Positions 52,542 through 62,968 of a stretch of 64,000 nt of DNA are shown one piece after another. Position 1 is the first letter of the stretch; each line of letters opens with the position of its first letter. Position numbers and translations under genes: made by a program. This DNA is from an uncultured Pelagibacteraceae bacterium (GTDB taxonomy: Bacteria; Pseudomonadota; Alphaproteobacteria; Pelagibacterales; Pelagibacteraceae): assembly GCA_902620585.1 (NCBI GenBank), contig CACNJC010000003.1, forward strand, positions 1 to 64,000. The letters are read 5' to 3'. The notes beneath the pieces are model-generated. The model searched no databases. It was not told the DNA's origin and saw only the letters and a program-made list of their open reading frames with translations.

Positions 52542-53759
52542 TTAAATATTAAAAACTTTCTTACATTTATTTATCGAGTCACATAAAATATCAATGTCTT
52601 CCTTTGTATTGTAAACTCCAATGGATGCTCTTGCTGTTGCTGATATTCCCATTTTGTCATGAAGAATTTGACAGCAATGATGTCCAGCTCGTATAGCTAC
52701 ACCATCTTCATCCAATATAGTTGCGATATCGTGAGGATGTATTCCTTTCATTGTAAAACTAATTACAGAACCTCTTTCTTTTGGATCTCCAAAGATATTT
52801 ACTGAGTTGTTTCTTTTTAATTTTTCAATACCATATTCAAGAATTTCATTTTCATGTTTGTTGATCTTTTCAATACCTAAGTTTTCAATAAAATTTATGG
52901 CCTCCGAAAAACCAACAACTTCAGCTGTTTGCATGGTTCCAGCTTCAAACTTAGTTGGTGTAGATGCGAAGGTAACGTTATCCTTAAATACCTCGCTTAT
53001 CATTCCACCTCCACCTTGATAGGGTGGAAATTCGTCTAACCATTTCTTTTTAGAATATAAAATTCCTAAGCCATTCGGACCATACATTTTATGACATGAT
53101 ATTGCATAAAAATCACAATCGAGGTCTTGCAAATCTAATTTAATATGTGGAGCTCCTTGGGTTCCGTCTATTAATACAGGAATTTTTTTTTCTTTAGCCA
53201 TATCAATTATTTTTTTAATTGGCATGATGGTGCCTGTCACGTTCGAAATGTGTGTAATAGCTATAATCTTTGTTTTGTTAGTTATTAATTTTTTTATTTC
53301 ATCTAAATCAACTTCTCCTTTTTCATTAACAGATGCAAACTTAATCACTGCTCCTTTTTTCTGTCTAACAAAATGCCACGGCACGTAGTTCGAATGATGT
53401 TCCAACTCAGTAGTTAAAATTTCATCACCTTTATTAATAAACTTTTCGCCAAAAGCTGTTGCTACTAGATTTATTGCCTCTGTAGCGCCTTTTGTAAAAA
53501 TAATTTCTTCTCTATGTTTTGCATTGAGATATGCTTTGACTTTATCTCTTACATCTTCAAATCTATTAGTAGCTTTTACGGCTAAAGTATGAACACTTCT
53601 CCCAACATTAGAAAATTCAGTTTCGTAAAAATTTGAAATTCTATCGATTACTGCTTTTGGTTTTTGAGATGAGTTAGCGCTATCCAAGTATGTTAAAGGT
53701 TTCCCATTTACCTTTTGTTTGAATATTGGAAATTCTGATTTAATGTTTTTTATGTCCAT
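52542..53759 (-). CDS. sufS: Cysteine desulfurase SufS
   Basis: TYLDSANSSQKP, HHSNYVPWH, SCHKMYGPNGLGILY, RAGHHCCQ. Confidence 0.95.
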   Translation of the reverse strand: MDIKNIKSEFPIFKQKVNGKPLTYLDSANSSQKPKAVIDRISNFYETEFSNVGRSVHTLAVKATNRFEDVRDKVKAYLNAKHREEIIFTKGATEAINLVATAFGEKFINKGDEILTTELEHHSNYVPWHFVRQKKGAVIKFASVNEKGEVDLDEIKKLITNKTKIIAITHISNVTGTIMPIKKIIDMAKEKKIPVLIDGTQGAPHIKLDLQDLDCDFYAISCHKMYGPNGLGILYSKKKWLDEFPPYQGGGGMISEVFKDNVTFASTPTKFEAGTMQTAEVVGFSEAINFIENLGIEKINKHENEILEYGIEKLKRNNSVNIFGDPKERGSVISFTMKGIHPHDIATILDEDGVAIRAGHHCCQILHDKMGISATARASIGVYNTKEDIDILCDSINKCKKVFNI

Positions 53760-54999
53760 CTAATTGTATTCTTAACCTATTTATAATGAATGTTTTGATT
53801 TTTTGATTTTTAATCTCGTTAGTTATCTCACTTAAAAAACCATCAATAAGTAAATTAACAGACTCTTTTTTACTTAAACCCCTACTCATTAGGTAAAAAA
53901 CAGAATTTTTATCTATGCTGCCAGATGAGGATCCATGAGAACATTTAACATTATCAGCGTAAATTTCTAACTCTGGTTTCGAATTAAACTCTGAACTATC
54001 GTTTAATAAAATAGCTTTACTTAATTGATATGCGTCTGTTTTTTGAGCTATATCCTTAACAAAAATTTTTCCTTGAAACACACCTTTACTTTCTGAGTCC
54101 AAAACATTCTTAACTTTTTGAAAACTTTTGCAGTCAGATGCAAAATGGTTAATTCTTGTCTTGATTTCTTGGTGATCTTTTTGACTTAAGTATGAAGCAG
54201 CTAATAATTTACATTCAGAATTTTTTCCAGTTAAATCAAATTCTAAATCAAGTTTATTAAACTTAAGCCCTGCCGGAAATACAAAAGATGAGTAGTTAGA
54301 ATTTGTGCCTAATTTGTTATTTGAATATTTGTGAAAATAACCCGAACTTTTATTTTTTTGAATACAAATGTTCTTAAATTTTGCAGAGTCATCTAAAACT
54401 ATGTTTTCGTAAATATTATTAAAGAAATTAGCTTTTGAGTTATTAATCAGATACTCCAATGTATGTAATTCTGAATTCTTTCCAATTTTTATCTTATTTT
54501 TGCAGTTTATAATATTTTCGTTTAATTTATCAGTATACAAACTATAGATGACTAAAATTTTATTAAATTTGTAATTTTCTTCGACCTCTAAGATAAAACC
54601 TTTATTTGCCATAGCATGATTTAAGCTTATTAAAGGATTAAGTTCTGTTTTTTCAGATAAAGGATAGTTCGAATATTTTTGTATCTTTATCTTGTCTTTG
54701 TCTTCGTAACTAAAGTTGCTAGATGTTAGTTCTCCATTTGTTAATACAATAAAGTTATGTTCGAATTCTTTGATTAGATCGATTTTTTGTTCAGTATTAT
54801 TCGTAGAATGAAAATTCAATTTTTTGAAATTTTTTGAAACAATTTCTCTTAAATCTGAAAATTTCCAATCTTCATTTCTTTTATTTGGGAAACCATTTTT
54901 GTTAAAATTTTCTAAGTTTTTAAGTCTAAAATCTTTTTCCTGTTTATTAAAATTTCCAACTTTATCAATTTCAGAAGAATCTATTTTAAAATTAAGCAT
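53740..54999 (-). CDS. sufD: Fe-S cluster assembly protein SufD
   Basis: NEDWKFSDLR, KCSHGSSSGSIDKNSVFYLMSRGLSKKES. Confidence 0.93.
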   Translation of the reverse strand: MLNFKIDSSEIDKVGNFNKQEKDFRLKNLENFNKNGFPNKRNEDWKFSDLREIVSKNFKKLNFHSTNNTEQKIDLIKEFEHNFIVLTNGELTSSNFSYEDKDKIKIQKYSNYPLSEKTELNPLISLNHAMANKGFILEVEENYKFNKILVIYSLYTDKLNENIINCKNKIKIGKNSELHTLEYLINNSKANFFNNIYENIVLDDSAKFKNICIQKNKSSGYFHKYSNNKLGTNSNYSSFVFPAGLKFNKLDLEFDLTGKNSECKLLAASYLSQKDHQEIKTRINHFASDCKSFQKVKNVLDSESKGVFQGKIFVKDIAQKTDAYQLSKAILLNDSSEFNSKPELEIYADNVKCSHGSSSGSIDKNSVFYLMSRGLSKKESVNLLIDGFLSEITNEIKNQKIKTFIINRLRIQLDGHKKH

Positions 55000-55734
55000 T
55001 TAATTAATTCCTTTATATCCAGTTCTTTCTAAATCTTCCGCAAGTTTCATTGTGCCAGATTTTACTATCTTGCCATCCGACAAAATATGAACGTGGTCTG
55101 GATTTATGTAGTTTAGCAATCTTTGGTAGTGCGTTATAACAAGAAACGACTTCTTGTCATTTCTTGAAGAATTTACTCCGTCAGCAACAATCTTTAATGC
55201 ATCAATATCTAAGCCAGAGTCAGTTTCGTCTAAAATAATTAAATTTGGATCTAAAATTTTCATTTGTAATATTTCGTTTTTTTTCTTTTCACCTCCTGAA
55301 AAGCCAACATTAAGCTGTCTAGATAACATTTTTTCATCTATGCCTAGTTCTTTTGATTTGTCTTTAATCATTTTTATAAATTTTAAAGCATCTAATTCTT
55401 CCTTGCCTTGAGATTTTCTAACTTTATTAAGCGATGTTCTTAAAAAATTGCTAGTATTTACACCTGGTATTTCTGTTGGATATTGAAATGCTAAAAAAAT
55501 ACCCTGTTGAGCTCTCTCATCAATTGAAATTTCTTCTAGGTTTTTGCCTTGATATAATAATTCCCCACTAATTTTGTAACCCTCTTTTCCTGACAGCACA
55601 TTAGCAAGTGTACTTTTACCTGATCCGTTAGGACCCATAATTGCATGAAGTTCACCAGGTTTAATTGAAATGTTTAGTCCTTTAAGAATGTCTTTATTGT
55701 TTATAGATGCTTTTAAATTTTTAATTTCTAACAT
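55000..55734 (-). CDS. sufC: Fe-S cluster assembly ATPase SufC
   Basis: GPNGSGKSTLANVL, FLAFQYPTEIPGV, LNVGFSGGEKKKNEILQM, LDETDSGLDIDAL. Confidence 0.96.
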   Translation of the reverse strand: MLEIKNLKASINNKDILKGLNISIKPGELHAIMGPNGSGKSTLANVLSGKEGYKISGELLYQGKNLEEISIDERAQQGIFLAFQYPTEIPGVNTSNFLRTSLNKVRKSQGKEELDALKFIKMIKDKSKELGIDEKMLSRQLNVGFSGGEKKKNEILQMKILDPNLIILDETDSGLDIDALKIVADGVNSSRNDKKSFLVITHYQRLLNYINPDHVHILSDGKIVKSGTMKLAEDLERTGYKGIN

Positions 55735-57170
55735 TACCCAACACTTCCTTCTAAACTGATACCTACTAATTTTTGGGCCTCTACTGCAAATTCCATTGGC
55801 AACTGTTGTAATACTTCCTTACAAAATCCGTTAACAATTAAACTTACTGCCTCCTCTTGGCTCAGGCCTCTTTGATTACAATAAAATAATTGATCCTCAT
55901 TAATTTTAGAAGTTGTTGCCTCATGTTCGATAGTTGAAGATGAATTTTTGTTTTTAATATAAGGAACTGTGTGAGCACCACAAGTATTTCCCATTAATAA
56001 AGAGTCGCACTGAGTGAAATTTCTTGAGTTAATAGCTTTTCTTCCAATATCTACTAATCCTCTGTAGGTGTTGTCTGCTTTACCAGCGGATATACCTTTT
56101 GAAATTATTTTGCTTTTTGTATTTTTTCCAAGGTGAATCATCTTTGTTCCCGTGTCAGCTTTTTGATGATTATTTGTAATTGCAATCGAATAAAATTCAC
56201 CAACTGAATTATCTCCTTGTAAAATACAACTTGGATACTTCCAGGTAATTGCAGATCCAGTTTCAACTTGTGTCCATGAAATTTTTGAATTTTTTCCTCT
56301 ACAAGCTCCTCGTTTCGTTACAAAATTATAAATACCACCTACTCCTTCTTTGTCTCCTGGATACCAGTTTTGAACTGTTGAATATTTTATTTCTGCATCA
56401 TCTAATGCAACAAGTTCAACATTAGCTGCGTGTAATTGATTTTCATCTCTCATTGGGGCGGTGCAACCCTCTAGATAGCTCACGTAGCTTCCTTTATCTG
56501 CAATAATTAAAGTTCTTTCAAACTGTCCAGTTTCTGAAGCATTAATCCTAAAATATGTTGATAATTCCATCGGACACTTTGTATTCGGTGGAACATAAAC
56601 AAATGAACCGTCTGTAAAAACTGCAGAATTCAAAGTTGCAAAATAATGATCGTTTATTGGTATTACCGAACCCAAATATTTTCTAACTAGGTCAGGGTGT
56701 TTTTGTATAGCTTCTGAAATTGGACAAAAAATTATACCCTTTTTTGTAAGTTCATCTTTAAATGTGGTAGCCACAGAGACAGAGTCAAACACTGCATCAA
56801 CTGCAACACCGCTAAGCTTTTTTTGCTCATTTAATGGGATTCCTAGTTTGTTGTAGGTTTCTATAAGTTTCGGATCTACTTCGTCTAAACTTTTAGGTTT
56901 GTCTTGCATGCTTTTTGGAGCTGAATAATAATATAAATCTTGATAATCGATTTTCGGAAATTTTGGTTTTTGCCAATTAGGTTCTTTTGAAACTTTTAAT
57001 CTATTATATGCTTTAAGCCTCCAATCTAACATCCATTTTGGCTCTTTCTTAATCTTTGAAATAAATTTTATTGTTTCTTCTGAAAGACCTTTTGGAGCTT
57101 TAATATTTTCTATATCAGTGGTAAATCCGTATTTATAGTCTTGGTTGTAATTTATATCTTTGCTTTTCAT
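55734..57170 (-). CDS. sufB: Fe-S cluster assembly protein SufB
   Basis: [58 protein letters not shown]. Confidence 0.97.
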   Translation of the reverse strand: MKSKDINYNQDYKYGFTTDIENIKAPKGLSEETIKFISKIKKEPKWMLDWRLKAYNRLKVSKEPNWQKPKFPKIDYQDLYYYSAPKSMQDKPKSLDEVDPKLIETYNKLGIPLNEQKKLSGVAVDAVFDSVSVATTFKDELTKKGIIFCPISEAIQKHPDLVRKYLGSVIPINDHYFATLNSAVFTDGSFVYVPPNTKCPMELSTYFRINASETGQFERTLIIADKGSYVSYLEGCTAPMRDENQLHAANVELVALDDAEIKYSTVQNWYPGDKEGVGGIYNFVTKRGACRGKNSKISWTQVETGSAITWKYPSCILQGDNSVGEFYSIAITNNHQKADTGTKMIHLGKNTKSKIISKGISAGKADNTYRGLVDIGRKAINSRNFTQCDSLLMGNTCGAHTVPYIKNKNSSSTIEHEATTSKINEDQLFYCNQRGLSQEEAVSLIVNGFCKEVLQQLPMEFAVEAQKLVGISLEGSVG

Positions 57171-57172
57171 AT

Positions 57173-57589
57173 TTAATTTAGATTTGATTTGACTAAGTCT
57201 TGTAATTTAACCTTTTCAAAAAAACCATTAATGTGTTTGTCTAATTCGTCCCATAAATTATGAGTAATACATTTTGTCGATTTATTATGACATCCTCTCT
57301 TAGAATTTTTTTTACAATTCAGCACTTTTACCTCTTCATCAACAGCAAATATTATATTTGATAATTTTATTTCAGATGCAGGTCTTTCTAAAAGATATCC
57401 ACCTGATGCTCCTCTTGAACTTGTCACAAGTTTTTTATTCTTTAATTTAATAAAAATTTGTTCCAAGTATGCTAGAGAAATATTTTGCCTTAAAGAAATT
57501 TCCTTTAAGCTTACCGGTCCAGAGATGGCGTTTGAGGCTAAATCCGCCATTGCCATAACTGCGTATCTTCCTTTAGTTGTCAGTTTCAT
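57173..57589 (-). CDS. iscR: Rrf2-family Fe-S sensing transcriptional regulator (IscR type)
   Basis: [30 protein letters not shown]; three-cysteine cluster [20 protein letters not shown]. Confidence 0.9.
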   Translation of the reverse strand: MKLTTKGRYAVMAMADLASNAISGPVSLKEISLRQNISLAYLEQIFIKLKNKKLVTSSRGASGGYLLERPASEIKLSNIIFAVDEEVKVLNCKKNSKRGCHNKSTKCITHNLWDELDKHINGFFEKVKLQDLVKSNLN

Positions 57590-57620
57590 AATTTATGTTG
57601 TAATACAATATCTTTAGCAG

Positions 57621-57645
57621 ATTTCCTACTAAAATAGTCGGAATT
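57621..57645 (-). promoter_or_regulatory. Candidate type-1 IscR binding site upstream of iscR-suf
   Basis: Minus strand AATTCCGACTATTTTAGTAGGAAAT fits the core (YYGACTRWWWYAGT) of the type-1 IscR consensus ATASYYGACTRWWWYAGTCRRSTAT; 31 bp upstream of iscR ATG. Confidence 0.65.
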
Positions 57646-57720
57646 AAAAAAAATTATTTGACGCAGAAATTCGTGCTATAAACTTAGTCTTTTTTTGAAA
57701 ATAATAATCATTACTAGTTA

Positions 57721-58377
57721 ATGAAACCAAAAAGTTTAGAAATTTTTATACCAGGGCCTTCAGGTAGACTTGAAGCTAAGTATTATAAAAATCCAAAATT
57801 TGGATCACCAGTAGCTATAGTTTTACATCCACATCCTCAGTATGGAGGAACAATGAATAATAAGATAGTTCAACTAATGTATAATATATTTCAAAAAAAT
57901 GGTTTTTCAGTAATAAAAGTAAATTTTAGGGGTGTCGGAAAAAGTGATGGAGTTTTTGATAATGGTCAAGGCGAATTATCCGATGCAGCAGCAGCTTTAG
58001 ATTGGATTGAAAGACAAAATTTAGATTATAGCCAATGCTGGGTTTCAGGATTTTCTTTTGGTTCATTAATTTGTATGCAGCTTATAATGCGAAGACCAGA
58101 AGTAAATCATTTTGTAGCTGTTTCCCCTCAACCCAATGTTTACGATTTTTCTTTTTTAGCGCCGTGCCCTACATCAGGTCAAATTATATATAGCGAAAAT
58201 GATGAACTTGTTACTAAAGAAAGTATTATTGATTTAAATAATAGAATTAAAAGTCAGAAAGGCGTAGAGGTGCCTTTTTCAAAAATAAAAAACTCCAATC
58301 ATTTTTTTAAAAACAAAGAAAAAGAATTAACCATTGAAATTGAAAAATACATAAAAGAAAAAACTGCTCTTATTTAA
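57721..58377 (+). CDS. Alpha/beta hydrolase
   Basis: VLHPHPQYGGTMNNKIV, NFRGVGKSDG, GFSFGS nucleophile elbow. Confidence 0.85.
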   Translation: MKPKSLEIFIPGPSGRLEAKYYKNPKFGSPVAIVLHPHPQYGGTMNNKIVQLMYNIFQKNGFSVIKVNFRGVGKSDGVFDNGQGELSDAAAALDWIERQNLDYSQCWVSGFSFGSLICMQLIMRRPEVNHFVAVSPQPNVYDFSFLAPCPTSGQIIYSENDELVTKESIIDLNNRIKSQKGVEVPFSKIKNSNHFFKNKEKELTIEIEKYIKEKTALI

Positions 58378-59489
58378 ATTCTTATTATTTTACCACCAGT
58401 TGTTGGTTTTTTACAACCCGTTGTTTCAGGAAAAGAAATTGGTAATTTAAGATAAGATCTTACAGCAAGATAAGCAAAAGCTTGTGACTCAATAAAATCT
58501 CCATCGATACCATATTCATCTATAAGTTTTGTAGGTCCAATAAATTTATTTAAACTTCTAATTAAAAAATTATTTTTTCTTCCTCCACCACAAAAAATAA
58601 ATTTATGGAATTTTGAATGACTACCCAATATACCTAACAAAAAGTCTACTAATATTACAACGGTAAAAGCCGTAAGTGTTGCAGCTCCATTTTTAAGCGT
58701 TAAATTATTTAAAGAATTATTGAAATAAGAGTCCATTTCTTTAATATCTAGTGATTTTTTTGACTTAGTTCTAATACTCTGCCTCCAATTTTTTAAAGCT
58801 GCATCAAAAATTTTTTCATTTACTGTCCCAGATTTTGCTATATTTCCTTTATCGTCATATCTTTTTTTTGAATTTTCTCTTACCCATTTGTCAATTAAAC
58901 ACATGCCAGGTCCGACATCATGTGCGTGCATTTTTCCATCTTTTAGAATACTTGTTTCATTTATAATACCTCCTATATTTAAAAAGGTAACACTCTTTAA
59001 TTTTAATTTTTTTTTAAGGAGCTTATGAAATATCGGTGTTAAAGGAGCACCTTGACCACCATTTCGTAAGTCATTTTGCCTAAAATCATAAACAATATTT
59101 TTTTTAGAAAATTTAGAAAGAAATTTACCATCTCCTAATTGTTTAGAAATTTTCTCTTTAGCGTTATGATAAATTGTCTGGCCATGAAGGCCTATTAAAT
59201 TAACATTTACCTTTGTTTTTTTTAAAATCATTCTAATTACATTGGCATGAAAAAGGGTAATTTCCTCTTCGACCTTTTGAATTTTGTTTGAAAATTTTTT
59301 CAAATCATTAGAGCTTTTAATTTTATCTCTAAGTTGTGTTAAATCTTTGTAGATATCTTTAGGATATGCAAAATATCTGTCTAAAATGGTCCTATATTGA
59401 TGTTTTCCATCAGTTTGAATAACTGATGCATCAATCCCATCCATTGAGGTCCCGCTCATTAAACCTAGACTATAATAGCTTTTACTCAT
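58374..59489 (-). CDS. anmK: Anhydro-N-acetylmuramic acid kinase
   Basis: LGLMSGTSMDGIDASVI, GLHGQTIYHN, NIGGIINET, DVGPGMCLID, CGGGRKN. Confidence 0.95.
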   Translation of the reverse strand: MSKSYYSLGLMSGTSMDGIDASVIQTDGKHQYRTILDRYFAYPKDIYKDLTQLRDKIKSSNDLKKFSNKIQKVEEEITLFHANVIRMILKKTKVNVNLIGLHGQTIYHNAKEKISKQLGDGKFLSKFSKKNIVYDFRQNDLRNGGQGAPLTPIFHKLLKKKLKLKSVTFLNIGGIINETSILKDGKMHAHDVGPGMCLIDKWVRENSKKRYDDKGNIAKSGTVNEKIFDAALKNWRQSIRTKSKKSLDIKEMDSYFNNSLNNLTLKNGAATLTAFTVVILVDFLLGILGSHSKFHKFIFCGGGRKNNFLIRSLNKFIGPTKLIDEYGIDGDFIESQAFAYLAVRSYLKLPISFPETTGCKKPTTGGKIIRI

Positions 59490-59547
59490 ATGTATTTTTT
59501 AATTAATTTAAATCTAGTATATTGATTCTACACTGTTTTTAAAAAAT

Positions 59548-60783
59548 ATGGAAAATTCATTTCTAAAAGAATTCAAAGATAGAGAGTACTTTAATCAATG
59601 TACAAACGCTGATGAATTAGAAAGAATAATGAGCAAAAAGAAAATTAAAGCTTATATCGGTTTTGACTGTACAGCCTCAAGCTTACACGTTGGAAGTTTG
59701 CTGCAAATAATGTGTTTAAGACTTTTGCAAAAACATGGTCATCAACCAATCATTTTATTAGGTGGTGGTACTACTAGAATAGGTGATCCCTCTGGAAAAG
59801 AAGAAACAAGGAAGATTCTTTCAGAAAAAGAAATTGAAAAAAATATAAAAAATATTGAGAAAGTATTTAAAATTTTTCTTAAAACAAAAAACTCTAAATT
59901 AAAACCAATATTTGTAAATAATTATAAATGGTTAGGAAAGTTAAATTATATAAAGTTTTTAAGAGATATTGGAAAACATTTTACAATAAATAAAATGCTG
60001 AGTTTTGATAGTGTTAAATTAAGATTGGAGAGAGAACAGTCTTTAAGTTACATGGAATTTAACTACATGATACTTCAAGCGTATGACTTTCTTGAACTTA
60101 ATAAAAGTAAGAATTGTTTGATGCAAATTGGTGGTTCGGATCAATGGGGTAACATTGTCAATGGTGTTGAATTAGTTAAAAGATACTCTTCTAAACAAGT
60201 GTTTGGTTTAACAACTCCTTTAATAACATTAGCTTCTGGTGCAAAAATGGGTAAAACAGAGAAAGGTGCAGTTTGGCTTGATGCAAAACTTTTGTCTTCT
60301 TATGATTATTGGCAATTTTGGAGGAATACTGATGACAGAGATGTTTTAAAGTTTATGAAAATGTTTACAGATTTGAATTTAGATCAAATTGAAAAACTGA
60401 AAAATGAAGATATTAATAAATTAAAGAAAATCTTAGCAAATGAAACTACTTCAATGTTACATGGCCGACCAGCAGCTTTAAAAGCAGAAAAAACAGCAGA
60501 GAAGACTTTTGTATCTGGTGGATCTGGAGCAGGTCTACCAGAAATTAAGATTGAGGAAAATAGTTTAAAAGAAGGAATTAAGATATTAGATTTGCTATCT
60601 TCAAATAAAATTATGTCTTCTAAAAGTGAGGCCAGAAGAGCTATTAAGGGCAATGCATTAAAAATCGATAACCAAATCTTGAGTGACGAAAACAAAATAG
60701 TTCGATTGGAAGACTTCGGTAATAAAAAAAAACTAAAAATATCTTTTGGTAAAAAGAAACATTATCTGATTAAAATTATTTAG
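59548..60783 (+). CDS. tyrS: Tyrosyl-tRNA synthetase
   Basis: YIGFDCTASSLHVGSLL, GGGTTRIGDPSGK, QIGGSDQWGNI, KMGKTEKGAVWLD, C-terminal S4-like domain. Confidence 0.97.
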   Translation: MENSFLKEFKDREYFNQCTNADELERIMSKKKIKAYIGFDCTASSLHVGSLLQIMCLRLLQKHGHQPIILLGGGTTRIGDPSGKEETRKILSEKEIEKNIKNIEKVFKIFLKTKNSKLKPIFVNNYKWLGKLNYIKFLRDIGKHFTINKMLSFDSVKLRLEREQSLSYMEFNYMILQAYDFLELNKSKNCLMQIGGSDQWGNIVNGVELVKRYSSKQVFGLTTPLITLASGAKMGKTEKGAVWLDAKLLSSYDYWQFWRNTDDRDVLKFMKMFTDLNLDQIEKLKNEDINKLKKILANETTSMLHGRPAALKAEKTAEKTFVSGGSGAGLPEIKIEENSLKEGIKILDLLSSNKIMSSKSEARRAIKGNALKIDNQILSDENKIVRLEDFGNKKKLKISFGKKKHYLIKII

Positions 60784-62968
60784 ACTTTTTTTGTTTTTCT
60801 AACGCTTTTGTAATAAAACGAGGTGTCAGTGTCTTGATTGGATTAATTGTAGTTTTCATTTTACCAGGCATTCCTTTAATCTTAAAGCTAACTCCAAACA
60901 AGCCTTCGCCAATATCTTTTGGAATTATAATTTTTCCAATTAAAGGGATTTTTGATAAAAGTTTATTCAAATTTTTGGCTGGAACCAAAGTTCCTCTCAA
61001 ACTCGTTAGTCCATCTCGTTCTTTATAGCCTTCCATCAATACAGATATGCTTGGACCTACTGCATAAAGTTCTCTCAAGTTTAAAAATCCTTTATTAGTA
61101 TCCATCTTAATTTCCAATTTTTCAAAAGATAAACCCTCTCCTTCAGCTAAATCAGCTAACCCTCCAAAGTCTGCTAAGGATAATAATTTTACTACGCCTG
61201 GAGCGTTTACAACTTTAAAATTATCAATAACTAAAATTGAGGAAGAGGAATTTTGCTCAATTATGGAAGAAAATATCAAAACACCTTCTTTTAAACCTTT
61301 AAAAAAACTATATTCTGTAAGAATCGGTTGAGGCAAATCTGAATAAACTTCTAAAAATTTCCTATTATTTTTTTTATCACGTTTCATTGAAATATCTAAA
61401 AATTTATTGTTTCCAAAATCACCTTTTGAGGAAATTTTGATAAACTTCCCTTTTTCTATTGTTCCTATTAACTTAAAATTTGCTAGTTTTTTAGATAACG
61501 GTGTTTCTATATTTTTAATATCAATCTCAATATCTTTATCTACTCTTTGAAAAATATTGTTATTCGATCTTTGATTTAAATATTTGTTTAAATTTTTAGC
61601 GTCATACTTATTGCCAGAGATAATTATTTTCTTTTTAAATTTTAATGTGAAATCATTTTTTAAATCATTTTTGCTGAAAGTCTTTACCTTAATATTTTTT
61701 AATGAAACAAAACCTTTTTGATTTATTTTTAACTTTTCAATAATAATTAGACTTTTATTTTCTGTATACTTAATTTTTTTGATATTCTTCTCGTCTTTGC
61801 TAGTGTGAATAGTAAGTTCAATATTAGCGATTTTATTCTCTTTTTTTTTGTAATTTATAAAGTCAATGTTAAGTTTTTGGGAAAATTCGAAATTCAAATC
61901 TATTTTTGAATTTTCTTTTAAAAAATCATTTTTAAAATCATATTTTTGATAATTTTTATTGTCAATACTGTACTGTCCATTGGAGAAAATATAGTTATTT
62001 TTGTCTGATGCGTATCTAGTTTCTAAACTAGAATCTTTTAATCTCAAATTATCTATTTCTTTTTCGAGAAAATTACTTTTAAAAGATTTGTCAAACTTGA
62101 AAAAAGATTTATTAATTTTTCCCTTGTTAGAATAATTATACTTTGTAATTTTAAAAGTTTTATCAAAAGTTAAACTTAAAAAATTGTTTAATTCAGCATT
62201 AAAATTTAATTCTTGATTGATAAAATTAAATTTTTTTAAAATTTTTTCATAATATGTAATATTTTTTTTATTAATATCTATTTTTGTTACAAAATCAGAT
62301 TTTAAATCTATTCCTTTATTTCTTTTAATTTGAAAATTACCATTTTTAATTATCAACCCATTCATTTTACTTTTTACGTTTTTAATAAGTACATCAGATG
62401 AATCTGCAAAAAAATTAAAGCTTATATCTTTTAAAACTAAATCATTTATAATATTACCACTCATTTCCTTTACTTCTCCTTTGGCTATAAAATTGTATAT
62501 TTCTAAATTTTCTTTTAAATAAACCTCTAAATTTGCAATTAATTTTCCATCTTTAATCTTGTTTATTATGAGGCTATTTAAATTAGATGGTTTTGTTTTA
62601 ATTATGATTTTTTTTATTTGATCAATATTTATTTCTTTGGATGTTACGTTAATTTTTTCTATTTTTGATTTTGAATCAATTAATGAATAGAAATTTAAAT
62701 AAACTTTTATATTTGAAATTGGAACAATAAGATTTTTAAATGTTAATTGAGGATTTTTTGTTTCTAGAAATAAATTAAAATTTTTTATATCAAGTTTAAA
62801 TTTAACCTTATCTAGCTTTAATGAAATATCTTTGTTATTTTCTTTAGCTTTGTTTGAGATAAGCTCATTAAATCTATTTGTTTCAAAACCAACAGTAGAT
62901 AATATTAAAGCTAATGATACTATTAATAAAAATAAGATTAAAGTTATGGTAAATAATAATTTTTTCAT
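60776..62968 (-). CDS. AsmA/YhdP-like large membrane-anchored protein
   Basis: N-terminal TM anchor, long beta-rich body, C-terminal APGVVKLLSLADFGGLADL...GTLVPAKNLNKLLSKIPLIGKII typical of YhdP/AsmA-like C-termini. Confidence 0.75.
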   Translation of the reverse strand: MKKLLFTITLILFLLIVSLALILSTVGFETNRFNELISNKAKENNKDISLKLDKVKFKLDIKNFNLFLETKNPQLTFKNLIVPISNIKVYLNFYSLIDSKSKIEKINVTSKEINIDQIKKIIIKTKPSNLNSLIINKIKDGKLIANLEVYLKENLEIYNFIAKGEVKEMSGNIINDLVLKDISFNFFADSSDVLIKNVKSKMNGLIIKNGNFQIKRNKGIDLKSDFVTKIDINKKNITYYEKILKKFNFINQELNFNAELNNFLSLTFDKTFKITKYNYSNKGKINKSFFKFDKSFKSNFLEKEIDNLRLKDSSLETRYASDKNNYIFSNGQYSIDNKNYQKYDFKNDFLKENSKIDLNFEFSQKLNIDFINYKKKENKIANIELTIHTSKDEKNIKKIKYTENKSLIIIEKLKINQKGFVSLKNIKVKTFSKNDLKNDFTLKFKKKIIISGNKYDAKNLNKYLNQRSNNNIFQRVDKDIEIDIKNIETPLSKKLANFKLIGTIEKGKFIKISSKGDFGNNKFLDISMKRDKKNNRKFLEVYSDLPQPILTEYSFFKGLKEGVLIFSSIIEQNSSSSILVIDNFKVVNAPGVVKLLSLADFGGLADLAEGEGLSFEKLEIKMDTNKGFLNLRELYAVGPSISVLMEGYKERDGLTSLRGTLVPAKNLNKLLSKIPLIGKIIIPKDIGEGLFGVSFKIKGMPGKMKTTINPIKTLTPRFITKALEKQKKSK

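Noticed and set aside
60776-62968. Repetitive AAAATC/TTTTTA-rich stretches in the AsmA-like gene as a repeat array
   Set aside because: Explained by Lys/Asn/Phe/Ile-rich coding in an AT-rich genome; no periodic unit.
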